A stretch of DNA of 64,000 bases from RGIG4608 sp045637205 (lineage in GTDB: Bacteria; Bacillota; Clostridia; Oscillospirales; CAG-272): positions 22,719 to 86,718 of the forward strand of contig JAZTYY010000082.1 of NCBI GenBank assembly GCA_045637205.1. Direction: 5' to 3'. Under the pieces are notes generated by a model. The model was not told the DNA's origin and searched no databases. It saw only the letters and a list, made by a program, of their open reading frames with translations. The translations under genes were made by a program, and so were the position numbers. This document shows positions 17,701-28,500 of the stretch, piece after piece (position 1 is the first letter of the stretch; each line of letters begins with the position of its first letter).

Positions 17701-20700
17701 CGTCACAAGCGGTGGCGGTATATATCTTTCAGGTTCATATGATGCGGTAATGAATATGCACTGCCTTGTTGAAGAGAATAATACTGTTGGTGACGGTATT
17801 TCTAATAGTAACTTCATGAAGGTAGAGGGTGGTACACTCAATATCAATACTGAAGGTGCTAACAAGGAAGAAGACTGCGGTAACGTAGTTATTAATTCAT
17901 CAATTCACGTAACAGGCGGTAAGGTAACACTTCATGGAAGTGGCTCAAACCCGATGTTTAAGGAGCCTGTAACGGTTGATATTAATACTGAAGGCTCAAG
18001 CTTTACTGATGCTCGAGATGGCGGTAATGCAAGAACAATTCAGTACTTTGAAAACTTTGTAATCGGTGGCCAAATGTCAGGTCGATACGTTTTGATTGAC
18101 TACATTAGCACTGATCCGCACATTGTTCGTGCAAATATGTATTCTAATACGGGTTATGAGGTTGACGGTTGGACTCTTATGACAACCGACGCAAATGGTA
18201 ACCACGTTTCAACTGGTAGAATATTTAAAGCGGGTGACGAGATTACTGACACAGGAAAGCTTATTTTCTATGCTAAATGGGTAGTTGTTGGTTACACGGT
18301 AATATTCGATCCGGGTGTGGATAGCTATAGGGGATCAATGGATCCTCAGGACTTTGCCTATAATGATAAAAAAGCACTTTTAGAAAATGCATTTATCAAC
18401 GTGGGATATAAATTCTTGTATTGGGTGGATGCAAGTGATCCAACTAAGATCTATACTGACGGTCAGGTTGTTGAGGGCCTTTCACAAACTCACGGTTCAA
18501 AGATTAATTTGATTGCCGTTTGGGAAATATGCACACATAACGATACGGAATATATACTTACCACAAGTGGAAGTATAGCTACTCGCCAATGTGAATGCTT
18601 AGGATTTACCGAGATGGCATCTATTTCAGGTATCACTACTGTTTACGATGCTAATCCTCACGGAGTTAATGTAAACTATAATAGAGAGAGCTTGAATGGT
18701 CTTAACCCCGACGAGCTTTGGAGCTTTACCGTTCTTTATAATGGTACTTCAAACGGTGGAGAAACCTTGAGTGATTCCACCTTGGCACCGATCAATGCAG
18801 GCTCATATACTGCCGGCTTTGAGGTTGGTGAGGGTAAATCTATTTCCGTAAACATAATCATTAATAGAGCGAATAGAGAACAAGCTCCCAACTTGCCCGA
18901 GTATACAACAGAGGTTGACAATAAGGGTACAAATAATCCTAATGATGATGTAAATATCATCAAAATTCAAACTCCAACGGACACAACGGGATATCCTCTT
19001 GAATATCAGTTTTCTTGGTATGAGGGACAGTCACTTAAGCAAAGTAATTGGCAGTCCTGGAATGCTCAAAATCCTCCAACACAACAGTTGAAGGTAACTT
19101 ACACCAACTATTATGTTGACGTAAGATATGCTCAAACGGATAACTATAATGCATCAAGCATTGTTCGAGGAACGTCAGTTATCGTTTGGACGGGTAACGT
19201 AACGTTTAAGTTTACTTCCGGACAAGGTCTTAGTCACTCACACGTAACATCCAATAATAAGGATGGTATTACAGTTACGTTGACTCCTTTGGAAGGATAT
19301 TATATTTACAATATTGTCACCACAGTATCCGAAATTCCTGATTATACACTTCCTGTGATGGATGAAACCACAAAGACAAGTGATTCTTGGGTGATTTGGA
19401 TTCATAGTATTGCTGAAGCGCCCAAGGGAAGCGGAATTACAATTGAAATATTGTTTACAGGAGCTGAAAAAACAATCGACGTTGATTCTTCAACAGTTAA
19501 GGACGAGGCATTTAATGATATTTCGTCAAGTGGGGAAGAAAACGTAACAATCAGCAGTGATTCTGCATTCACAGTTGCATTTAACGCAAGCAATTTCAAG
19601 CATTACGTTAATCCTTCAATCACATTTAGCAGCGCAATTCCAAGTGGTAGTACTGTGATTATGATTGATAAATCTGATTATAGCTATTGGGGCTATACTG
19701 CAACGGCCAACGTGACAAGCATACCCCTTACGGATTTTGTTAAGATGGGAACACAAAATGAAAAATTCTCAATTGACGGAAAGGAAGCGTATAACCTTCA
19801 GTTCGTTGTTGATTTTTCAAATTGTCAAAGTTATCCCACAGCAAACACTCTTGTTACATCTTTTGCTGCAACACCTGTTCAACCTTCGGGAATTACAACA
19901 GTACCTGCAATGCCTTCATCTTCCGACGTGAAGAGTACAATTCAGTTTATGAGTACCCCCACTTTTAATATTGAAAGTGATGAAACAGCAACAGATTCAA
20001 CGTCACATTCACTTGCTTATCAGTTTGCTGTGACGTCGGGAACTAACGTAGGCACTTCAAAATGGAACGATATAGGCGCTATGCTTCTTGTTGTTCCTGA
20101 GGATGCATCAATTCTTCCCAAGGATGCAAGATTGCAGGTTAAGATTGGCGATTCAACTGAAATTTATCCTTTGATTAACGGTAAATTCACAGTTGCCCTG
20201 CCTTCTAATAACACGGGAGTTGCATCACTTACCTTGTTGTCAGATATGATGCCTAATGAAGATATATCCTTTATGTTTACCGTTCAGCTTTGCGCATCAG
20301 CAACCAAGGTTCAAAACACTCCTAATGGAGAGGAGCTTAACGTTGCAGACATCACTATTAGCTATAGTGTGAAGAAGACTGATGATCCTGAAATTTTTGC
20401 ACAAATCAATGGTGATCTTCCCAAGTATGAAAACGGAAATATAACTCCATTGTATTTTGCAGTATCGGTTGAAAATCTTCCTCAAAATTATACGGTAAGA
20501 GCAATGCTATATAGCAAAAACGCTAACGGTGGATATACTTCCACAACTCAAACAATGAATTTACCCCTTGTGGATAATTCGTTTGAGGGGGTTATTGACC
20601 TTGTATCCTTTAAAGAGGAAATGAGCCAAGCTGTTGGAAGTCTTAGCCTTATGGTTAGCATTGAAATTGTTGACTTGAACGGCGCAGTTGTTGAGTCCGT

Positions 20701-20737
20701 TCCATTGTATTTTATTTTGGTAGATGCAAGACAATAG
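14738..20737 (+). CDS. Giant secreted beta-helix surface protein with InlB-B-type repeat
   Basis: 1999 residues from a GTG with AAGGAGGG 9-10 nt upstream. A signal peptide ends FPVLAAN (residues 36-38). Residues about 130-1080 form a right-handed beta-helix like that of polymorphic outer-membrane proteins and adhesins, with GGAIY or GGGAY at each turn. Twelve consecutive 25-26-residue turns lie near 600-910. Then come an InlB B-type repeat (YTVIFDPGVDSYRGSMDP, then INLIAVWE, about 1187-1262), an MBG-like domain (TTVYDANPHGVNVNY, INAGSYTAGFEV) and further beta domains. There is no LPxTG, TM or S-layer anchor. It ends the operon and is probably the fibre-associated adhesin or cargo. Confidence 0.75.
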   Translation: MNVSKTTDKRRLLLGLIGIVSVMIVLIFACCFPVLAANTDEDHVQIGDQAYIITDAKSLVDADLALLRWRSKGDTTSVSAVIDGESFSGFDAVYAKVYDKLLALFDDKSDSSVVYYDIAADNTPSSDGYIANTLPTGETKNSTVIWKVTGEVTLKAGKPISNVGRVIIISEDAATIKMTAEASQFLVKGTASFVIQGRSVNQNIKVTSTSSTKTKNSFQVDGGSLYLQYCDLDGFKYSSTSVSVICFPTGNYARYLYMSDSKLRNINAREAPGIFCKAYSTGSSNDKVIQSKLYINYSEFSNCVTNSGASDTVGGSAIRSYAADVCDLTVRNCTFTSNRVGSKTAAQTGVATGGGAIYWKSVGGKATLISCTFKNNHSSVVGGAILNMGTMEIIGCNFENNTAFQSGGAIAVETPYTSSEYTSITGSTSENKQNNLSGTLTLDSNTKIIGNTANQIGGGIYFNAVSSQISSKYQITKYQMQLIINGAEITGNTSGTNGGGVGIYMNYDDREYKTGVIINEGSLIANNVAAQNGGAIWINSAEACDCKENQGVVMNGGTLENNLAINGGAIYIDTGKNGVEMNYFINSGNVYRNSATSNGGAAYIQGGNVIMSGGIIADCTANVNGGAVYVSGGDATISGGEISDCEAAEDGGAFYMTAGSVTLSGNAVLSRCTAKNGGVVYMGGGTLNMNGGTLSSNTAINGAGAYLANGTMTISGGTVIDNIASQNGGAAYLGGGNMNVTDGTISTNVAVNGAGAYLASGTLSVSGGNIISNNGSQNGGGAYLAGGTMIFSGGTVSTNMAVNGAGAYLAGGTMTVSGGNLTSNVASMDGGGAYLAGGSFTITNGTITGNTAVNGAGALVANGNVNVSGGSITQNVAAQNGGAFSITNGNYTMIGGSVTHNIATNGDGGAIYISSTQDNTNIIIRSGTIIDNQAGNSGGALGVYGQDGVKFTITIGSNTNHKDRDNCHVCVDNASIDESCPVIKNNSSVTSGGGIYLSGSYDAVMNMHCLVEENNTVGDGISNSNFMKVEGGTLNINTEGANKEEDCGNVVINSSIHVTGGKVTLHGSGSNPMFKEPVTVDINTEGSSFTDARDGGNARTIQYFENFVIGGQMSGRYVLIDYISTDPHIVRANMYSNTGYEVDGWTLMTTDANGNHVSTGRIFKAGDEITDTGKLIFYAKWVVVGYTVIFDPGVDSYRGSMDPQDFAYNDKKALLENAFINVGYKFLYWVDASDPTKIYTDGQVVEGLSQTHGSKINLIAVWEICTHNDTEYILTTSGSIATRQCECLGFTEMASISGITTVYDANPHGVNVNYNRESLNGLNPDELWSFTVLYNGTSNGGETLSDSTLAPINAGSYTAGFEVGEGKSISVNIIINRANREQAPNLPEYTTEVDNKGTNNPNDDVNIIKIQTPTDTTGYPLEYQFSWYEGQSLKQSNWQSWNAQNPPTQQLKVTYTNYYVDVRYAQTDNYNASSIVRGTSVIVWTGNVTFKFTSGQGLSHSHVTSNNKDGITVTLTPLEGYYIYNIVTTVSEIPDYTLPVMDETTKTSDSWVIWIHSIAEAPKGSGITIEILFTGAEKTIDVDSSTVKDEAFNDISSSGEENVTISSDSAFTVAFNASNFKHYVNPSITFSSAIPSGSTVIMIDKSDYSYWGYTATANVTSIPLTDFVKMGTQNEKFSIDGKEAYNLQFVVDFSNCQSYPTANTLVTSFAATPVQPSGITTVPAMPSSSDVKSTIQFMSTPTFNIESDETATDSTSHSLAYQFAVTSGTNVGTSKWNDIGAMLLVVPEDASILPKDARLQVKIGDSTEIYPLINGKFTVALPSNNTGVASLTLLSDMMPNEDISFMFTVQLCASATKVQNTPNGEELNVADITISYSVKKTDDPEIFAQINGDLPKYENGNITPLYFAVSVENLPQNYTVRAMLYSKNANGGYTSTTQTMNLPLVDNSFEGVIDLVSFKEEMSQAVGSLSLMVSIEIVDLNGAVVESVPLYFILVDARQ

Positions 20738-20746
20738 TATAACTAA

Positions 20747-20781
20747 ATGCCCATTCACCGAAAGGTGAATGGGCATTTTTA
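20747..20781 (+). terminator. Terminator of the fibre operon
   Basis: ATGCCCATTCACC at 20747-20759 pairs with its perfect complement at 20764-20776 around GAAA, followed by TTTTATTTG. Confidence 0.92.
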
Positions 20782-20800
20782 TTTGAATTATATAAACTTA

Positions 20801-20829
20801 TTGCATTTTGCCATTAAAGGTGGTATAAT
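20801..20829 (+). promoter_or_regulatory. Sigma-A promoter of the GNAT-rhodanese pair
   Basis: TTGCAT at 20801-20806 and TATAAT at 20824-20829 with a 17-bp spacer and TGG before the -10. Confidence 0.8.
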
Positions 20830-20943
20830 TACAATATATTATTATACCGACGATTTTAGTAACGCCTTGTGCGAAAAAAGAAAGCGTCTCGATGTGATTG
20901 TAGTTGGTGCATTTGACGAAATGAATAAATAGAGGTGAAAAAA

Positions 20944-21390
20944 ATGAAAATCATACATTATGAAGAACAATATAGGGATGACCTCATTTTTATGATTTTG
21001 CAAGCCAAGGACACGCTTGGGAGAAAGCCGAGTATAAATAAAGATTTATTGGATATAAAATCCAACTATTTTGACCGTGGAGATATGTTTTGGGTTGCGA
21101 TTGATGAAAATGACCGAGTAATCGGTAGTGTTGGCTATTCAAAAATTGAAAACACTAATGAGGCATTTGTGCATCGACTTTATGTGAAAGCATCTGAAAA
21201 GCACAAGGGCATTGGCACAGCGCTGCTTGACGTTGCCGAAAACGAGATGATGAGGCAGGGAATAGTTGTGTCACTTGTGCATCTTGGAGAGCCCAAGGAA
21301 CAGTGGTTTGAGTCATATTCGTTCTATCCCAAACATGGATATTGCGAATATGCGCCGAGATATATGAGAAAAAAATTAGAAAATAGGTGA
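20944..21390 (+). CDS. GNAT-family N-acetyltransferase
   Basis: 148 residues. The ATG at 20944 is chosen over the in-frame GTG at 20935 because that GTG lies inside the AGAGGTG ribosome-binding site. GNAT features are FWVAIDENDRVIGSVGYSKI (strands 2-4), VHRLYVKASEKHKGIGTALL (acetyl-CoA pyrophosphate loop, a Q/R-x-x-G-x-G/A variant) and a C-terminal YSFYPKHGYCEY. It is a cytoplasmic acetyl-CoA-dependent transferase of unknown substrate. The rhodanese lipoprotein starts 6 nt after its stop, so the two are co-transcribed. Confidence 0.82.
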   Translation: MKIIHYEEQYRDDLIFMILQAKDTLGRKPSINKDLLDIKSNYFDRGDMFWVAIDENDRVIGSVGYSKIENTNEAFVHRLYVKASEKHKGIGTALLDVAENEMMRQGIVVSLVHLGEPKEQWFESYSFYPKHGYCEYAPRYMRKKLENR

Positions 21391-21395
21391 AATAT

Positions 21396-21806
21396 ATGAA
21401 GAAAGTAAATAGATTTTTAGTTATGATTCTTGCATTTGCGTGTCCGTTTGCTTGTGCTGGTTGCTCAGATGCAGAAGAATCCACCCCCACTCCTATAAGC
21501 TACGAGCAAATTAGTCAAAAGGAAGCAAAGACGCTTATGGATAGTGAAAGTGGATACGTTATTATTGATGCGAGAACACAGTCCGAATATGACGAGGGAC
21601 ATATTCCCGGCGCCATACTCATTCCCGAATATGAAATCGCGAGCCGTGCCGAAAAGGAGCTTCCCGATAAGGATCAGTTGATACTTGTTTACTGCCGAAG
21701 CGGAAGAAGAAGCAAAATTGCGGCCGAGGAGCTCGTAAAGCTTGGATATACCAACGTCAAGGAATTTGGCGGCATCATCGATTGGGAGTATGAGATTGTT
21801 AAATAA
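21396..21806 (+). CDS. Rhodanese-domain lipoprotein
   Basis: 136 residues. The ATG at 21396 follows AGGTGA; a GTG at 21387 would sit inside that site. A lipoprotein signal peptide ends CPFACAGC, giving an acylated Cys22 and membrane anchoring outside the cell. The rest is a single rhodanese domain: YVIIDARTQSEYDEGHIPGA, the active-site loop LVYCRSGRRS with the catalytic cysteine, and YTNVKEFGGIIDWEYEI. Rhodanese domains transfer sulfane sulfur; outside the membrane the partner is unknown. Confidence 0.88.
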   Translation: MKKVNRFLVMILAFACPFACAGCSDAEESTPTPISYEQISQKEAKTLMDSESGYVIIDARTQSEYDEGHIPGAILIPEYEIASRAEKELPDKDQLILVYCRSGRRSKIAAEELVKLGYTNVKEFGGIIDWEYEIVK

Positions 21807-21857
21807 CGTGCTTTGAATAAGTTAAATGTTTATGGCTGAGTTTTCATTAGATAAAAA

Positions 21858-21890
21858 AGAGGGTGAACGGTTACCGTTCACCCTCTAAAA
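21858..21890. terminator. Bidirectional terminator between convergent genes
   Basis: AGAGGGTGAACGGT and its complement form a 14-bp stem (21858-21886) with almost no loop, flanked by an A run on the left and AAAAATTT on the right. It can end both the rhodanese transcript and the leftward spore-protein transcript. Confidence 0.85.
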
Positions 21891-21959
21891 ATTTATTCAA
21901 TAAAATCAAACAAATTTTTTAACGCTTGCTAAACGGCAAGCTATACTCTCAAATCCCAA

Positions 21960-22163
21960 TTATCTGTTTGTGTTGGGGTTGTTTGCACCAAGAGAGTTTT
22001 CGTAGGACTCAACCATCTTCTTAACCATCTGACCGCCGATGGAACCTGCCTGACGGCTTGTGAGGTCACCATTGTAACCGTTGTTGTTAAGAGTTACACC
22101 TACTTCGTTAGCTGCCTGCATCTTGAACTGTTCAAGTGCCTTTTTAGCTGACTTCTTTGCCAT
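21960..22163 (-). CDS. Alpha/beta-type small acid-soluble spore protein
   Basis: 67 residues from MAKKSAKKALEQF; the start at 22163 is chosen because GGAGAACGTT precedes it, while the in-frame ATG 12 nt upstream contains that site. The family core NNNGYNGDLTSRQAGSIGGQ and MVKKMVESYE is clear. These proteins coat DNA in the dormant spore core, protecting it from UV and heat, and are degraded by the GPR protease at germination. Expression would be forespore-specific (sigma G), but I do not see a convincing -35/-10 pair. An 83-bp hairpin segment interrupts its upstream region compared with the duplicate at 32634. Confidence 0.95.
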   Translation of the reverse strand: MAKKSAKKALEQFKMQAANEVGVTLNNNGYNGDLTSRQAGSIGGQMVKKMVESYENSLGANNPNTNR

Positions 22164-22348
22164 AACGTTCTCCATTCTGTCGCTTTTACGACTGATTTTT
22201 CCTTTTCTAGAAAGGAAATTAATCTATATTATCGAGAGGCGTTGCAATCGACTTTAGCAACGCACTCTCGCATTGCTCACACCGCTTGCTTCGCTTCTCT
22301 GGTATTATTTTGGCGCAAATTTCAAAATATATTAATGGAAAAATTTGT
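22104..22348 (+). repeat. Direct repeat, left copy (spore-protein 5' region and upstream DNA)
   Basis: Bases 22104-22223 match 32634-32753 with only a few differences, and 22307-22348 match 32754-32795. The 83 bp between (22224-22306) are absent on the right. The pair brackets the giant repeat-protein gene in the same orientation. Confidence 0.9.
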
Positions 22349-22564
22349 ATTGTTTGATAGTAAAACCATAAAACAGTAGCCATTCCATTAGTAGCAATGA
22401 ATTGGATTTGTTAAAAGCGAGTATTTAGATGCTCGCTTTTTGTCATATTTTACTCAATTTTGCCTAGACACTTGAAATTGTGTGTTATATATGATATAAT
22501 TATAAAATAATATGATTTTTAAAGTTCACGTAACTTTTATTCTATATGCATTGGGAGGACTATG
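22164..22564. other. Intergenic region between the spore protein and giant LRR genes
   Basis: It holds the left repeat's upstream half; the 83-bp segment unique to this copy (22224-22306) with inverted arms GAGAGGCGTTGC (22234-22245) and GCAACGC-A-CTCTC (22257-22269); a hairpin AAAAGCGAG/CTCGCTTTT at 22413-22440 followed by T that could terminate in either direction; and the LRR gene promoter. No further gene is seen. Confidence 0.6.
22472..22500 (+). promoter_or_regulatory. Sigma-A promoter of the giant LRR gene
   Basis: TTGAAA at 22472-22477 and TATAAT at 22495-22500, 17-bp spacer, TGA extended -10. The start codon lies 65 nt downstream. Confidence 0.82.
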
Positions 22565-25500
22565 ATGAAAATCTCATTGAAATTAATCATTATTGCTTTG
22601 TGTAGTATTGCTGTGATTACCACGGCAACTATAATAATAGTTAATACGCTTGACAAGGGGGAAACTCCAAACGACGAGCCACATGTTCATGTGTTCGCAG
22701 ATTGGACGCAGACTAAAGCACCCACTTGCCAAGCAAAGGGCGAAGACACTCGCACATGTACTTGTGGTGCTAAGGAAACAAGAGAAGTAGCAATTAATTC
22801 TAATGCCCACATATTTAACCAAAGAGTTGTAGATGACAAATATATAAAATCTGAAGCAAACTACGATGATCCAGCATACTATTATTATTCTTGCGTATGT
22901 GGTGAAAAGGGAACTGAAAGCTTCCCGGAAGGCGAAGCAATACTTCCTCCCGTATCGTCAGTAACTTTAGATAAAAATGCTGCAACCATAAATCTTGGTG
23001 ATAGCTTAACACTTGTTGCAACTATAACTCCCGGCAATGCTATTGATCAGGAGTTAACTTGGACAAGCTCCGATTTGTCAATAGCAAAGGTTACAAATGG
23101 AGTAGTGACAAGTTTGAAATCCGGAACAGTGACTATAACGGCATCAACAGCCAACGGAAAGAGCGCAAGCTGTACGGTAACGATTGAAAGTAATTACGTT
23201 ATTAAATATGAATTGACAGAAGATTCTAGCTTTTATGTTGTAACCGGTATTGAGGGCAGAACAAACGTTCTTGAAATTCCGTTCTTGCATGACGGTCTTC
23301 GTGTAGTTGCTATCAAAGAAGGCGCATTCCAAAACAATTTGGATTTGGAGCAGCTTATTCTTCCCAACTCTATAGAATACATTTATAAAAATGCATTTGA
23401 AAACTGCTCGAATTTGACAAGTGTTAATCTTCCTGACAGTTTGTTATTTATCGGTCAATCTGCATTTGAAGAATGTACATCATTGAAGGAAGTTCACATT
23501 CCTTATCTTGTTCATACTGTTGATACAAGGGCATTTTATCATTGTGTAGCCCTTGAGAACGTAACCGTTGCGGATGAAAAGGAACCAATGAACAAAAAGA
23601 TAGGTTCTTATGCTTTCTCACAGTGTGAAAATCTTAAGACAGTTGTTGTTGGCGAAGGTATGGAGATCTTAGGTGATAACTCCTTCTCATACTGTACCTC
23701 GATGGTAAGCTTTACTGTGGGAAATGGGCTTAAAACTATTTCCAATATGGCATTTGATAATTGCTTGTCATTGCTTAGATTTGATATGCCGGATACGGTA
23801 ACTTATCTTGGAAATATGGCATTCCGTCACGCCGAAGCACTTAAAGAGGTAACCTTCTCGACAAATTTGAATGCTATTGGAAACGCGTGCTTCCAATATT
23901 GCATTTCGCTTGATAACGTTGAGCTTCATGATGGCATTAGCCAAATCGGTGCATCCGGATTCAGCTTTTGTTCGGGTATGAAGACTCTTAAAATTCTTGG
24001 AAATATAACGTCACTTGGTAGTTCGGCGTTCTATGAATGTACCGGGCTTACCGAAATCTATTATGCCTCCTCAATTAAGGGGGATCTCGGCCTTAACAAC
24101 TATATATTCTATAATGCCGGCACAAAGGGAGATGGAATAGTACTTACTCTTGGACCCAATGCTTGCATTCGTGATAGACTTTTTGAACCGCAGGAGGATA
24201 AAAACCGTCCTAAGTTGGTTAAAATTATAGTTGAAAATGAAGCAACTGAGGTTGATTATTTAGAAAACTATAATACCTTACCATACCTTACTGAAATTGA
24301 GCTTCCTGACAGTATCGTTGAAATTAAAAGTGGTATATTCCACAATACTGCATGGTGGAATGCTCAGCCCGAAGGTGCGGTATATATTGGAAATATCCTT
24401 TATGGTTACAAGGGTGAGCTTAATGGTGAACTTACTATTTCCGATAACACGGTATGCATTGCCTTTGGTGCGCTTACCGGACAAAATCCCACATCTTTGA
24501 GAATTCCTTTTGTTGGTGCAATACAAAATGGAACTGTAAACACTCATTTAGGTTATATTTTTGGTGCGGATTCACCCATTGATCAAAATGCAGCTTGTGT
24601 ACCGCAATCACTGAACACTGTTGTAATAACAGGCGGAACCGATATACCGGCAAATGCATTCTATGATTGCGCATCTCTTACAAGCATAGAAATTCCAAGC
24701 AGTGTAACAAAAATTGGAGAATATGCATTTTATGGTTGCACAGGTCTTACAAGTATGGAGATACCAAAGAGTGTAACAAGTATTGGTAGTGGTGCATTTT
24801 GTAATTGTACAGGTCTTACGAGCATAGAAATACCCAAGGATGTAACAAGCATTGGCGATGAAGCATTTATTGGTTGCAACAAACTAGAGAGCATTACGTT
24901 GCCATTCGTAGGTAACGGTTCAGATAAAACTAATTTCGGTTATATTTTTGGCGCAGATTCATATCAGGATCAAGCCGACTATATTCCTGAAAGCTTGATA
25001 TTGGTAACCGTTACGCGTTGCGAAAATCCTATTGACGAGCACGCTTTTGATAATTGTAATTTTGAAGTATTTATCGTTCATGATTTTGAAGAATGGATAG
25101 TATCTCTCGCTCCCACGTGTCAGACAACGGGTAGCAAATATCACGTTTGCTCAATATGTGAGTACCGAGAAGATGAGATCATACCTATTGATCCCGACGC
25201 GCACAAAAAAGACAGTGCTTGGAGCACGGATGAAAACAATCACTGGCACAAATGTCTCATTGAAGGATGCGATGAGAAGTTGGATCATATAGAGCACGAT
25301 TGGGAACAATGGGTAATTACTCTCGATCCCACGTGTCAGACAACAGGTAGCAAATATCACGTTTGCTCAATATGTGAGTACCGAGAAGATGAGATCATAC
25401 CCATTGATCCCGACGCGCACAAAAAAGACAGTGAGTGGAGCACGGATGAAAACAATCACTGGTATGAATGTCATGTTGAAGGATGCGATGTCAAAGTAGA

Positions 25501-28500
25501 TTTGGCATCACATACCTGGAATAGTGAAAATACTTGTATTTATTGTGATGAATATAAGGATCGAGGAGTTATATTTACATTCAATAGTGAATCATCCACA
25601 TATTCAATTACTGATTATACCGGTTCAGCCACCTCTGTAATTATTCCTTCAACATATAAGGGATATCCTGTGACTCAAATATCCAATAGCGCATTTGAGA
25701 ATTGTACATCTATCACAAGCATAGAAATTCCAAGCAGTATAAAGAGCATTGGTTATAGTGTATTTTCTGGTTGCACAGGTCTTACCGGTGTAAATATAAC
25801 AGATATTGCCGCTTGGTGTAATATAGATTTTTACAATAGTGATGCTAATCCGCTATATTATGCTAAAAATCTTTACTTAAACGGTGAGCTTGTTACTGAT
25901 CTTGTTATTCCCGAGGGTGTAACAAGCATTGGTGATTGTGCATTTATAAACTGCACATCTTTTGAAAGTGTAGAGATACCAAGCAGTGTAGCAAGCATTA
26001 GCGCTAGATCATTTGAGGGTTGTACAAATCTTACAACCATAGAAATATCAAACGGTGTTAAAAGTATTGATAATCGCGCATTTTATGGTTGCACAAATCT
26101 TGCAGGCATAGAAATACCAAGCAGTGTAATAAGTGTTGGAGAATATGCATTTGCAAATTGTACATCCCTTGAAAGTGTAAAAATATTGGATGGAGTAAAG
26201 AGCATTGGAAGATCCGCATTTTTGCGTTGCACAGGTCTTACAAGCATAGAAATACCAAGCAGTGTAACAAGCATTGGATCAGGTGCATTCTATGATAGCA
26301 CAGGACTTACCGACGTATATATATCTGATATTGCCGCGTGGTGTAATATAGATTTTGGTAATGAAACTGCCAATCCGCTATATTATGCTGAAAATCTTTA
26401 CTTGAACGATGAGTTGGTTACTGAACTTGTTATTCCCGAGGGTGTGACAAGTATTGATAGCAATGCTTTTTATGGTTTCACAGGCATCACAAGTGTAGAG
26501 ATCCCCAGCAGTGTAGAAAGCATTGGAAGTGATGTGTTCTATAACTGCGCAAATCTTACCGATATATATATATCTGATATTGCCGCGTGGTGTAATATAG
26601 ATTTTAGCAACTATGCCGCAAATCCTTTATATGTTGCTAAAAATCTTTACTTGAATGATGAGTTGGTTACTGAACTTGTTATTCCCGAGGGTGTAACAAG
26701 TATTAATAACTATGCATTTAAAGGTTGTTCAGGGCTTACAAGTATAGAGATCCCAAGTAGTGTAACAAGCATTGGCGATTCTGCATTTTCCGGTTGTTCA
26801 GGGCTTACAAGCATTGAGATCCCAAGTAGTGTAACAAGCATTGGAGATTATGCATTTTCCGGTTGTTCAGGGATTACAAGTATAGAAATACCAAAAAGTG
26901 TAGAAAGCATTGGTTATTGCGCATTTTATAGTTGCTACAAGCTTGAGAGCATTACCTTGCCTCTCGTTGGCAATGGATCAACCTCTACCCATTTTGGATA
27001 TATTTTTGGTGCAGATACATACGATAAAAATAACAATTTTATACCCTCGTCGCTTGAAACTGTTATAGTAATTGGCGACAGTGTGCCTTCACATGCATTC
27101 TATGGTTGCTGGAATATTAGAAGTATAGAAATGCAAGATGATATAACAAGCATCGGTGATAGTGCATTTTCCGGATGTGAGAATCTATATAATGTCAAAA
27201 TACCAAACACAGTACAAAGCATTGGTGATGCTGCATTTTGGGATTGTCTCAGTCTTACAAGGATAAAGATTCCAAACGGTGTAACAAGCATTGGAGGATA
27301 TGTATTTGCTGGCTGTTCAAGACTTGCAACTATAGAAATTCCAAGCAGCGTCACGAGCATTGGAAATAATGCGTTTATTGGTTGCACAGGTCTTACCGGT
27401 GTATATATAACCGATCTTGCCGCGTGGTGTAATATAGACTTTAACACATCTTGGGAAGCTAATCCCTTATACCGTGCTAATAATCTTTACTTGAACGGTG
27501 AGCTCGTTACTGATCTTGTAATTCCCGAGGGTGTAACAAGTATTGGAGATTGTGCATTCATTGGTTGCACATCTTTAGAAAGTGTAGAAATCCCAAGTAG
27601 TGTAACAAGCATTGGTTATTCTGCATTTTATGGTTGCAACAAACTCGAGAGCATTACAGTACCATTTGTAGGTAATGGTTCGGATGAAAGTCATTTCGGT
27701 TATATCTTCGGTGCGGAGACGTATAAAGATAATGCAACTTATGTACCCGTATCGCTGAAAACTGTTGTAATAACAGGCGGAACAGAAATAGCACAATATG
27801 CGTTCTACGATTGCTCTAATATTACAAGCATAGTAATACCAAGCAGTGTAACAAGTATTGGACAAAATGCATTCTATAAATGTACAGGTATTATCGACGT
27901 ATATATAAGCGATCTTGCTACGTGGTGTAATATAGATTTTTACGATAGTGGTGCTAATCCGCTATATGAAGCTAATAATCTTTACTTAAACGGTGAGCTT
28001 GTTACTGATCTTGTTGTTCCCGAGGGTGTAACAAAAATTGGTTCTTGTACCTTTATTGGATATACACGCCTTAAAAGTGTAGTAATACCCAACGGCGTAA
28101 CAAGTATTGAACATGGTGCATTTTTTGGCTGCACAAATCTTTCAAGCATAAATATTCCAAGCAGTGTAACAAAGATTGCTGAGCAGGCGTTCTTATATTG
28201 CACAAATCTTAGCAAAGTATATATAACCGATCTTAAAGCGTGGTGTAATATAGATTGTGAATCTCCTCTTTTTAATCCTACTTCGGGAAAGCTTTATTTA
28301 AACGGTGAGCTTGTTACTGATCTTGTTATTCCCGAGGGTGTAACAAAAATTGGAGAACATGCATTTTTTGGTTGCTCAAGTCTTACAAGCATAGTAATAC
28401 CAAGCAGTGTAACAAGCATTGATTATGCTGCATTTTGGAATTGTACAGGTCTTACGAGCATAGAAATCCCAAGCAGTGTAACAAGCATTTCCAGTGGCGC

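Noticed and set aside
20747..20932. Small protein between the fibre operon and the acetyltransferase
   Set aside because: The frame starts inside the terminator and spans the promoter; no ribosome-binding site.
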